Below are positions 42,891 through 49,013 of a stretch of DNA of 49,013 nucleotides, in pieces. Source of the stretch: Neobacillus bataviensis (GTDB lineage Bacteria; Bacillota; Bacilli; Bacillales_B; DSM-18226); the NCBI RefSeq assembly GCF_019969725.1, contig NZ_JAHXYW010000024.1, positions 1 through 49,013 on the forward strand. The letters run 5' to 3'. Made by a program: the position numbers and the translations under genes. Under the pieces are notes generated by a model that did no database searches, had not been told where the DNA came from, and saw only the letters and a list, made by a program, of their open reading frames with translations. Each line of letters opens with the position of its first letter. Within the stretch, counting starts at the first letter, position 1.

Positions 42891-43694
42891 ATGAAGAAGA
42901 CCGTGTTCCTATCAGCTCTACTGCTCTTTGTCATTATGGGTGCCGGATTGTCAGCCTATGCAAAAATGGACCGTAAGCCAGCGTTCCAGGCGACACTAAA
43001 TTCTAGCCAAAGTGATTATGTCATCCGGGTGTTCGGACCGGGCGGACCACTTGGACCGATTAAGGAAGCTGCTGAACATTTTTCAGCTGAAACGGGAATC
43101 AAGGTGGAAGTAACAGCCGGACCAGAGGGAAATTGGATCGGCCAGGCAAAGCAAGATGCAGATATTATTTTCGGTGGCTCCGAGTATATGCTGCAGGACT
43201 TCATCTTTAACCACCCCGAAATGATCGATACTAAATCACGTACGGAGCTTTACCCGCGTGCCGCAGGAATATTGGTGAGGAAAGGAAATCCTAAGAAGAT
43301 TGAAAGTCTGGAGGATTTGACGAAAAAAGGTGTAAAAATAATCGATGTGAATGGGGCCGGCCAGCTTGGCCTGTGGGAAGACCTGGCAGGCAGAAAAGGG
43401 CTGATTGAAGGCATTTCCCAAAATATTAACCTTTCTGTAAAGTCGAGTGCCGAAGCCATTGAACGATGGAAATCGAATTCCAGCCTGGACGCCTGGATTA
43501 CCTATGAATCGTGGCATTACCGGCTCCAGGATGTGACCGACCTGGTCGAACTGCCCGAAGAAGAAAAGCTCTATCGTGGAACGCCAATCGCCCTGACGAA
43601 AATCACTGATCAGAAAAAAGAGGCACAGCAATTTATTGATTATTTAAGAACGGAAGAATCTCACCAAATCTTTCAAAAATGGGGCTGGAAGTAA
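42891..43694 (+). CDS. AcfC-like periplasmic-type substrate-binding protein
   Basis: A 267-residue protein with an N-terminal signal peptide (MKKTVFLSALLLFVIMGAGL, cleavage near AYA-KM). The mature part resembles AcfC and other molybdate/sulfate-type binding proteins: YVIRVFGPGGPLGPIKEAAE, ADIIFGGSEYMLQDF, and a KNSSLDAW-like hinge segment (RWKSNSSLDAWITYESWH). In AcfC relatives the ligand is an oxyanion or a small organic acid. No Cys lipobox is seen, so it would be secreted or loosely held. No ABC permease or ATPase gene is adjacent. ATG follows AATGGAGGAAGAATC. Confidence 0.8.
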   Translation: MKKTVFLSALLLFVIMGAGLSAYAKMDRKPAFQATLNSSQSDYVIRVFGPGGPLGPIKEAAEHFSAETGIKVEVTAGPEGNWIGQAKQDADIIFGGSEYMLQDFIFNHPEMIDTKSRTELYPRAAGILVRKGNPKKIESLEDLTKKGVKIIDVNGAGQLGLWEDLAGRKGLIEGISQNINLSVKSSAEAIERWKSNSSLDAWITYESWHYRLQDVTDLVELPEEEKLYRGTPIALTKITDQKKEAQQFIDYLRTEESHQIFQKWGWK

Positions 43695-43762
43695 GGATGA
43701 GCCTTAAATCTAAAAAACTGGTATTCGTATGTTAATACATAGTTCGAAACCATTATGTAATA

Positions 43763-43868
43763 GCTTATTCAAGTAACGGGTGCTTTAGTTAAAGGGTGTT
43801 TTTCGGGATTGATCGCTGCGGCGGTCTTTTTTCTTGTTGTACTAACGGAGCAGGTTACTTCAAGTAGG
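43763..43868 (+). repeat. Dispersed repeat, copy F (full length)
   Basis: TATTCAAGTAACGGGTGCTT at 43766-43785, a 9-base longer linker, GATCGCTGCGGCGGTC at 43811-43826, then TTCTTGTTGTACTAACGGAG followed by CAGGTTACTTCAAG. Lies between the AcfC-like gene and the next small gene. Confidence 0.85.
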
Positions 43869-43923
43869 AATTAATCAATTCAATGAAGAATTCAATGGAT
43901 TATGCCATTATAGGAGGATTTTA

Positions 43924-44262
43924 ATGTCCAATTTTATAAATGTAAAGGACTTAAAAAAATGGATCCTAGAGAACGATTTAGAGCGAGAAACTATTCAAGG
44001 GTTTTGGGAGAATTTTAATAGTTGGAAAGAAGAGTACCCTGAAGAATATGAAGAAACATTTATGGAAGGCTTTAAGCCTGAGAAACTTTCCATTTATATT
44101 AAATCAGTTTCTTTTACAATTACAAATTATCCAGATGAGGATTTTAATCACGTAGTTATAAGACTCAATTTTGAGTACGATGATTCAGTGATAGGGGAAT
44201 ATAGAATGGTTTTTGATTATGAAACTGGTGAAGTATTTGATGATATATTTAGTGTGTATTAA
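43924..44262 (+). CDS. Hypothetical acidic protein
   Basis: A 112-residue, strongly acidic soluble protein (WENFNSWKEEYPEEYEETFM). It begins MSNFINVKDLKKWILEND and ends with a beta-rich half (RLNFEYDDSVIGEYRMVFDY). It resembles immunity-protein or SUKH-like small acidic proteins in composition only; no family is recognised. Ribosome site TATAGGAGGATTTTA. Preceded by repeat F and followed within 10 bases by repeat G. Confidence 0.6.
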   Translation: MSNFINVKDLKKWILENDLERETIQGFWENFNSWKEEYPEEYEETFMEGFKPEKLSIYIKSVSFTITNYPDEDFNHVVIRLNFEYDDSVIGEYRMVFDYETGEVFDDIFSVY

Positions 44263-44270
44263 TTCTGCAC

Positions 44271-44300
44271 CGTTCTTCAGCTACGGGTGCTTAATCAAAA
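44271..44300 (+). repeat. Dispersed repeat, copy G (half element)
   Basis: CGTTCTTCAGCTACGGGTGC then TTAATCAAAA, the first half-motif only, directly before the next ribosome site. Confidence 0.6.
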
Positions 44301-44316
44301 ATAGAGGAGTAATTCG

Positions 44317-44622
44317 ATGAAAAATAATTGTTGTGAAAATATGACCCGAAGAGCTAATTATAAATGCGAGGAGCATTCTAATCCATTCGATTGTCCCGAT
44401 AATTTAATATTTTACAATGAACGATTTGATGAGTATGGGTTAATAATTCACGATGGTGGTAATTCCAGTTTACAAATAGAATATTGCCCGTGGTGCGGTA
44501 CGAAACTGCCCAATTCAAAAAGGGATTTATGGTTCGACACGCTGGACCAATTAGGCTTTGACGAGCCGTTTGAACAAGACATTCCTAAAAAATTCAAAAC
44601 CGATGAATGGTACAGGAAATAA
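44317..44622 (+). CDS. DUF6980-like Cys-rich protein
   Basis: A 101-residue protein with CCENMTRRANYKCEEH, then PFDCPDNLIFYNERFDEYGL and EYCPWCGTKL. The Cys pairs and the CPWCG knuckle suggest a zinc-binding fold. It matches what I recall of the DUF6980 family, common as small single genes in Bacillaceae. ATG 44317 follows TAGAGGAGTAATTCG. It is between repeat copies G and H. No function is known to me. Confidence 0.75.
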   Translation: MKNNCCENMTRRANYKCEEHSNPFDCPDNLIFYNERFDEYGLIIHDGGNSSLQIEYCPWCGTKLPNSKRDLWFDTLDQLGFDEPFEQDIPKKFKTDEWYRK

Positions 44623-44628
44623 AGAGGT

Positions 44629-44714
44629 TTCTTGTTCAGCTAAGGGTACAAGAGCAAAAGATTGGAGCTGTCAATTTGGCAGCTTTTCTTAATCCATTAA
44701 CGTAGCAGTTTAAT
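44629..44714 (+). repeat. Dispersed repeat, copy H (full length, different stem)
   Basis: TTCTTGTTCAGCTAAGGGTA followed by CAAGAGCAAAAG, an AGCTG / CAGCT stem (44667-44671 / 44680-44684), then a worn second half (TTAACGTAGCAGTTTAATAA). The first half-motif is near identical to copies A and D. Confidence 0.7.
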
Positions 44715-44783
44715 AAATAAAGGAAATAATTTTTATTTTAAAGATTGATTAATATATCTCAACTAAGGCGTGTGTCATATTAA

Positions 44784-45290
44784 ATGAAAAAGCAATTTAA
44801 AAACCAGCACCGAATGTTAGAAAGTTTCGGTTTTGAATTTATTGTAGTTTGTCCCAATTGTAATGGTAAATCAAAGGTTATTTCATTGGGAGACCATTCC
44901 CCATATAGCACAGGAAATGCAAAAAGGTTTCTCTGTTTACTCTGTGGAATGACCAAAGAATTTGTACCAAAAAATAATTGCTTTAACCAATCTTTAATTT
45001 CATACGGTAGTGAGTGGAATGATGGCTTTATAAATATTGGAGGGGCATTTGATTGGTATTTTGGCTACCCTTTATATCTACAAATAGCTTGTTGTGGTCA
45101 TACTTTATGGGCATATAACATCGAACATTTAGAGTATATTAAAAATTACGTTGAAGCTGACCTAAGAGAAAATGGAACTTATTATTTAAGCGTGGAAAGC
45201 AGATTACCCCTCTGGATAAAATCTGCCAAAAATCGTGATGCGGTTGTCAAAGCTATTTCAAAACTAGAACAAAAGGCAAATCACAACTAA
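44784..45290 (+). CDS. Hypothetical zinc-ribbon protein
   Basis: A 168-residue protein. An N-terminal zinc ribbon is visible as CPNCNG and CLLCGM (about residues 31-34 and 57-60). The middle is Trp/Tyr-rich with an ACCGHTLWAYN segment, and the C-terminus is basic. No DNA-binding or enzyme motif is recognised. The start ATG 44784 lacks a strong ribosome site (AAGGCGTGTG). Flanked by repeat copies H and I. Confidence 0.6.
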   Translation: MKKQFKNQHRMLESFGFEFIVVCPNCNGKSKVISLGDHSPYSTGNAKRFLCLLCGMTKEFVPKNNCFNQSLISYGSEWNDGFINIGGAFDWYFGYPLYLQIACCGHTLWAYNIEHLEYIKNYVEADLRENGTYYLSVESRLPLWIKSAKNRDAVVKAISKLEQKANHN

Positions 45291-45321
45291 AAAAAGTAAC
45301 ATCAAAAATATATATTGTGAA

Positions 45322-45410
45322 GTGTTTCACTTAAACTAACGGGTGCTTTATTGTAGTAATAAAAAAGAACCCAATTTCTCTAATTTAATACAGAAAAATT
45401 GGGCTTTTTA
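45322..45410. repeat. Dispersed repeat, copy I, with bidirectional terminator
   Basis: TGTTTCACTTAAACTAACGG followed by GTGCTTTA is the first half-motif. Then CCCAATTT / AAATTGGG (45370-45377 / 45396-45403) forms a stem with T runs on both strands. The mocR stop codon (45385-45387) falls in the loop of this terminator. Confidence 0.7.
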
Positions 45411-46929
45411 GGCTAATAGGAAAGTAAGTGCAACACGCCTCTGTCTTCGCCCTTAGGGGCTCGCCAATCCGCGAGTTTTCTTTATATTGAAATTTCCTTA
45501 ACGTTGTAAATCCGCATTTTCTTGACGCTACCCCTTTTTGAGTAGAGCGTAAATTAATAAACTTCCTAAGTCCTTCCGAGATTTGTTCTTCATTGGCATA
45601 GGAATAGCTTAACCGAAGCCATGAGGATGGCTCCTTTAAGGGGTCACATATTTGTCCGGGAACAAAGGATATTGATTGCTCCAGACTCTTGACCAATAAG
45701 TCTTCTGTTGACAGGCGGTCTGGGAGTTGTACCCATAGATTTAAGCCACCATTTGGGCTGGTCCATTGCCAATCTGTTACGGACAGTTCTTTCTCCATGA
45801 TTTCCTTTCGTATTTGCAGCGCAATTCGCAGTTTCTCAACATGTTGCTGCAGTCTTGGTGATGAAAAGTAATGCAGGAAAATCTTCTGATTTAAAAGCGG
45901 TGATCCATTATCGGCTAATGATTTTACTGCTAGCAGTGATTTCATCACGGAAGACTGACCGTTCATCATGACGGCTATTCGCAGCCCTGGTGATACATAT
46001 TTGCAAAAGCTTTTGATATAAATCACCATGGAGGAAGTATCATAGGTATACATGGGCGGTGGCGGCTCTTGGTCAAAAAAGATGTCGTAGTATGCATCGT
46101 CTTCAATTAAAAGACAGCGGTATTGCTCGGCTAACTGGACTAATTGTTTTCTTTGAGCCGATGGGACCGTGTATCCGGTTGGATTATGGAAGGTTGGATT
46201 AAGATAAAACAGACGAGGTTTGTGTTTTTTCATTATGAATTCAATCTGCTCTAAATCATATCCGTACGGATGGATATCGACGCTTACAATATTGGCTCCT
46301 TGTGCTCGAAAAATATCAATGGCAGAACTATAGCTCGGCCGCTCTAAAAGGATAGTGTCTCTTGATTTTACAAATGCCTGTGCTATCAGATGAATGGCTT
46401 GCTGGGAACCGGCCGTAATTAATAGCTCATCTGGATGTGTAATCGTTTTATAATGCTGATTAAAATAGTCAGAAAGTGATTGACGCAGTTCATGATCGCC
46501 TTGAACGGTGGAGTAGGTGGATAGAACCTTTGGGTAGAGATCAAAAACTTTTTTTACATAGTCCGATATGAAGCGATTTGGCAAAAGATTAGGGTCAATT
46601 AATGCCTGCGAAAATTGATAGGAAACAGGGACCTGATGGATTTCCGATAAATGATTTTTTTGCACATATGCAGAAACGATCGGATTTTCCAGGCTTTCAA
46701 TTTTATTAATTTCACAGGATTGGACATAATAGCCGGATTTATCTTTGACATAGACTTTATTTTCCTGTTTAAGATGCTGGTAGGCCTTTAATACGGTTAA
46801 GCGATGAACCTTCATCTCAGCGGCTAAATTTCTAATTGACGGGAGCTTTTCATTCTCTTTCCATTCATTGAGTTCGATTCGGTGTAATACATAATCGTAT
46901 ACTTGTTTAAATAAGTAATCTCTATTCAT
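45385..46929 (-). CDS. MocR/GabR-type PLP-dependent regulator with repeat-derived C-terminal tail
   Basis: A 514-residue fusion. Residues 1-75 are a GntR helix-turn-helix (LPSIRNLAAEMKVHRLTVLK). The rest is a class I aminotransferase-like domain: ITAGSQQAIHLIAQAF, FYLNPTFHNPTGYTVP and the PLP lysine in YIKSFCKYVSPGLRIAVM. MocR proteins bind PLP or PLP-amino acid adducts and regulate transport or vitamin B6 genes. The expected domain end is near EGLRKFINL; a further 54 residues come from repeat sequence and end in a terminator loop. ATG 46929 follows GGGAGGGAAAGAA. Divergent from the exporter gene, with direct repeats between. Confidence 0.88.
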   Translation of the reverse strand: MNRDYLFKQVYDYVLHRIELNEWKENEKLPSIRNLAAEMKVHRLTVLKAYQHLKQENKVYVKDKSGYYVQSCEINKIESLENPIVSAYVQKNHLSEIHQVPVSYQFSQALIDPNLLPNRFISDYVKKVFDLYPKVLSTYSTVQGDHELRQSLSDYFNQHYKTITHPDELLITAGSQQAIHLIAQAFVKSRDTILLERPSYSSAIDIFRAQGANIVSVDIHPYGYDLEQIEFIMKKHKPRLFYLNPTFHNPTGYTVPSAQRKQLVQLAEQYRCLLIEDDAYYDIFFDQEPPPPMYTYDTSSMVIYIKSFCKYVSPGLRIAVMMNGQSSVMKSLLAVKSLADNGSPLLNQKIFLHYFSSPRLQQHVEKLRIALQIRKEIMEKELSVTDWQWTSPNGGLNLWVQLPDRLSTEDLLVKSLEQSISFVPGQICDPLKEPSSWLRLSYSYANEEQISEGLRKFINLRSTQKGVASRKCGFTTLRKFQYKENSRIGEPLRAKTEACCTYFPISLKSPIFLY

Positions 46930-46973
46930 TTCTTTCCCTCCCAATCCCTTTGATTTTAGCATGTTTCTTCTTG

Positions 46974-47003
46974 ATCTGTTCTAATGATTTTCATCTGTTC
47001 TAT
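46974..47003. promoter_or_regulatory. Direct repeats, probable MocR operator, over the exporter promoter
   Basis: ATCTGTTCTA occurs at 46975-46984 and again at 46993-47002, 18 bases apart centre to centre and on the same face of the helix within about two turns. A TATAAT follows at 47016-47021. MocR-family regulators bind direct repeats of this kind. Confidence 0.7.
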
Positions 47004-47043
47004 TATCCTTCACCTATAATGGAGCAAAAAGGGAGGAATTGAC

Positions 47044-47961
47044 ATGGTATTGTTTGGTTATTTGTTTATGTGTCTGATTTTTAGTACAACATTTCTTGCG
47101 ATAAAAATAGGGATTGATGCTGGCTTGCCGCCTTTTTTCTCAGCAGGTATTCGCTTTTTTTTAGCAGGTTTGATTGTATTTGTCATTATGACGTTAAAAA
47201 GAAAGACTACACTAAGGATGTTTTTTCGTATGGAGATGCTATTGTCGGGGATTGGGCTGACTTTTGGTACTTTTGCCACATTATATTGGGCAGAGCAGTT
47301 TGTCCCGTCAGGAACGGCAGCCGTCTTGTCAGCTACCGGTCCGATGATGATACTGTTGATTCAAACTTTTATTTTAAAAACGAAAGCAAATCCGAGTTCC
47401 TTTATTGGATGTTTTATAGGAATAGCGGGGGTCTTTCTCCTCATTTTACCGAGTTTTACTTTTCTTGTTAATTCCTTGGTGCTGGGCGGCTGTCTCTTAA
47501 TTATGGCAGGTGAGGTGTTTTATGCATCAGGAACGATTTATTCAAAAAGGGTGATCAATCGGTTTGATAAAATTTCCCCGATTGCTTTAAATGCCGTTCA
47601 AATGATGCATGGCGGGATCCTGTTAATGATTTTGTCTCTTGTGACGGAGGATTTCCAAGTGTCTGCTTTAGTAAGTCCGGCAGCAATCGGATCGTCCCTT
47701 TATTTGATAGTAGTTGGATCAATGTGCGGACATAGTCTCTATTACTGGCTTGTCTCCAAGACAAACACGGTTTTCCCTTCAACCTGGCTTTTTGTTTCAC
47801 CAATTCTTGCTATGGTGCTGGGAATCGTTTTTTATCATGAAACTCTTTCATGGTTGTCTGGTATTGGTGCATTGACGATTATCCTTGGAACCATAATCAT
47901 TTCGCTGCCAAATTTAAGGTCTTATCCGCACTCCTCAGTTAAAGTTTTAAGTGGCAGATAA
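47044..47961 (+). CDS. EamA/DMT-family transporter
   Basis: A 305-residue membrane protein with about ten hydrophobic helices in two EamA repeats. It has FGYLFMCLIFSTTFLAIKIG, the first-repeat LYWAEQFVPSGTAAVLSATG, and a second-repeat SMCGHSLYYWLVSKTN. DMT exporters of this type move amino acids or small metabolites. A MocR regulator is divergent, with direct repeats over the promoter, so the ligand sensed probably relates to the exported compound. ATG 47044 follows GGGAGGAATTGAC. Confidence 0.88.
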   Translation: MVLFGYLFMCLIFSTTFLAIKIGIDAGLPPFFSAGIRFFLAGLIVFVIMTLKRKTTLRMFFRMEMLLSGIGLTFGTFATLYWAEQFVPSGTAAVLSATGPMMILLIQTFILKTKANPSSFIGCFIGIAGVFLLILPSFTFLVNSLVLGGCLLIMAGEVFYASGTIYSKRVINRFDKISPIALNAVQMMHGGILLMILSLVTEDFQVSALVSPAAIGSSLYLIVVGSMCGHSLYYWLVSKTNTVFPSTWLFVSPILAMVLGIVFYHETLSWLSGIGALTIILGTIIISLPNLRSYPHSSVKVLSGR

Positions 47962-48065
47962 AGAAGCACGGTGTTGGATACTTCCCCGCTGGAGGTGGCT
48001 TTAATAAGGATTAGGATGAGATACTCTTAAACCAAACTTCATATTCGACTTGGAATTAAAGATTA

Positions 48066-48206
48066 ATCTTCAAAAATCGGGCGCTTTAATGGAGGAACGA
48101 CAAAAGCTCATTTTCTCTATTGTCATACTGAGGAATTGGGCTTTTTAATATTGGAATATCCTTAACGTATGTTTTCAGCGTTTCGTTGGTGGCACTCCTT
48201 TAAGGA
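48066..48206 (+). repeat. Dispersed repeat, copy J, sharing a second block with copy I
   Basis: TCTTCAAAAATCGGGCGCTT is the first half-motif, and an AATTGGGCTTTTTAATATTGG stretch follows (about 48133-48153). Then TCCTTAACGTATG and GGCACTCCTTTAAGGA. The same order (AATTGGGCTTTTT, then ATATTGAAATTTCCTTAACG) occurs at 45397-45502, inside the mocR end. Confidence 0.7.
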
Positions 48207-48305
48207 CTTTTATTTAAAAGTGACAATTTACATAAGCTTTATGTTTTCTTAATTCTTTGTACATGATTTTCGTGTAAATAGGAGTAGTAGACCTACTCCT
48301 TTCAA

Positions 48306-48329
48306 CCAGCACCTAGCTGGACTTTTTTT
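48306..48329 (+). terminator. Orphan terminator
   Basis: CCAGC / GCTGG stem (48306-48310 / 48316-48320), loop ACCTA, then AC and seven T. No gene directly upstream uses it; the nearest, the exporter, ends 345 bases away. Confidence 0.7.
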
Positions 48330-48580
48330 GTTACATTTCTCTAGGTAAAAACATAAAAAATTGTAAAGCTAACACTATTCCCGTACCCCTCCGAATTAGA
48401 ACACCCAAAAATTGGCTTAGTATCGGCGTTGTTGTAACCAGGGGCAAAGTAGCAAAATGCTATTCCACAATCGGTCGCAATCCTGGAACAAGTATAAGAG
48501 TACATTTTTCATTTTAGGGCCAAATTGAGGAGGATCTTTTTAAAAGAAAATTGGGTATTTATCGAGGAGCTTCTGAAGAA

Positions 48581-48612
48581 TTGTACTTAAGCTAACGGGT
48601 AGCTTTAGTGAA
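48581..48612 (+). repeat. Dispersed repeat, copy K (half element), next to the IS
   Basis: TTGTACTTAAGCTAACGGGT then AGCTTTAGTG is the first half-motif; the IS begins 18 bases later, so the IS may have inserted into this repeat. Confidence 0.6.
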
Positions 48613-48629
48613 AAAAAAGACTGTCTTTT

Positions 48630-49013
48630 TGGACTTAACCCCGTCAAGTAGACAGCTCTAAAAAGACTATGCAGCCATCGTGATCCGATATTCAACTGGA
48701 GCACGATGGTTTAGTCGTTTTTGGAATCTTTTATAATTGTAATGATACATATATGTTTCTATTGCTTGTATTAACTCTTTCTCTGTTTTACAATCAGTTT
48801 GATACAACATTTCTGTTTTAAAGTGGGAAAAGAACGATTCAACACAGGCATTATCCAGGCAGTTTCCTTTGCGAGAGTGGCTGCCCTTTATGCCATATTT
48901 GTTTAATCGTTTGTTGTATTTTTTAGACGTGTACTGGAATCCCTGATCCGAATGGAGGATGGTTCCGTGCACGTTTCTTTTTTTATTTAGGTCCTCCACA
49001 GTATCCAAAACTA
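48630..49013 (-). mobile_element. IS3-family insertion sequence, right end (truncated by window edge)
   Basis: Begins TGGACTTAACCCCGTCAAGT with a TG terminus and contains the transposase end. The 128 bases at 48630-48757 repeat the first 127 bases of the window in opposite orientation. The element continues past the window edge. Confidence 0.88.
48667..49013 (-). CDS. IS3-family transposase OrfB, C-terminal part
   Basis: An integrase-like (rve) domain with the second catalytic Asp in HSDQGFQYTS and the Glu in CVESFFSHFKTE, as in IS150-like OrfB. The GNCLDNACVESFF block is diagnostic. It is open to the window edge; ATG at 49008 is internal, not the true start. Its last residues equal those at the left edge of the window. 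Confidence 0.92.
   Translation of the reverse strand, partial: VLDTVEDLNKKRNVHGTILHSDQGFQYTSKKYNKRLNKYGIKGSHSRKGNCLDNACVESFFSHFKTEMLYQTDCKTEKELIQAIETYMYHYNYKRFQKRLNHRAPVEYRITMAA

Larger units (their letters stand above)
47962..48629. other. Gene-free stretch with repeats and hairpins
   Basis: No convincing gene. Holds repeat copies J and K, an orphan hairpin GGAGTAG / CTACTCC (48281-48287 / 48293-48299) and a terminator. Further intergenic repeat-like text around 48440-48540 has no reading frame of note. Confidence 0.6.

Noticed and set aside
43763..45410. Integron attC sites
   Set aside because: The repeats lack the R'/R'' consensus core sites and there is no integrase in the window.
37731..48612. 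CRISPR array
   Set aside because: Copies are irregularly spaced by hundreds to thousands of bases, diverged, and no cas genes are present.
1..49013. A composite transposon carrying the whole window
   Set aside because: Housekeeping-like thi operon content and unseen target duplications make a contig break at IS copies the simpler reading.

Overview
The window looks like chromosomal DNA of a spore-forming, low-GC Bacillaceae bacterium. Evidence: AGGAGG-type ribosome binding sites, a YjcZ-type sporulation peptide, a TPP-controlled tenI-thiO-thiS-thiG-thiF operon in Bacillus order, GbsR control of betaine synthesis, and a heterocycloanthracin/sonorensin-type bacteriocin locus. Both edges lie inside copies of the same IS3-family element, in opposite orientation, so the window may be one contig broken at repeats.

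Layout. (1) 1-127: IS end; 177-293: YjcZ-like peptide. (2) 711-6688: thiazole/oxazole-modified microcin (TOMM) locus. A Cys/Gly/Phe-rich precursor and its terminator are followed by an E1-like maturation protein, a Zn-binding/YcaO cyclodehydratase and a SagB-type dehydrogenase. (3) 6812-10786: TPP riboswitch with terminator and antiterminator, then the thiazole-synthesis operon; tenI seems to lack an ATG start. (4) 10943-17065: choline-to-glycine-betaine module (SSS transporter, GbsR, betaine aldehyde dehydrogenase, GMC choline dehydrogenase). (5) 17204-27077: selenocysteine and Stickland-type reductase island: tRNA-Sec, SelB, then grdE, grdB (in-frame UGA), trxB, grdC, a CQPC thioredoxin, grdA (in-frame UGA) and a permease. 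(6) 27089-29123: WYL regulator and two small proteins. (7) 29291-37077: four-gene Wadjet (Jet) SMC-like defence system in the order D-A-B-C. (8) 37304-48629: accessory zone of small genes separated by at least eleven copies of a dispersed repeat, with a transposase relic, a structured palindrome, an AcfC-like binding protein, and a MocR regulator divergent from an EamA exporter.

Regions 4 and 5 can be read as one metabolic unit. Choline is imported and oxidised to betaine. A selenoprotein reductase of the glycine/sarcosine/betaine family could then reduce betaine (to trimethylamine and acetyl phosphate) or glycine, using the TrxB/thioredoxin pair as electron source. The substrate cannot be decided from sequence alone. 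grdD, selA and selD are not in the window. All assignments come from reading motifs and recalling families; no database search was run.
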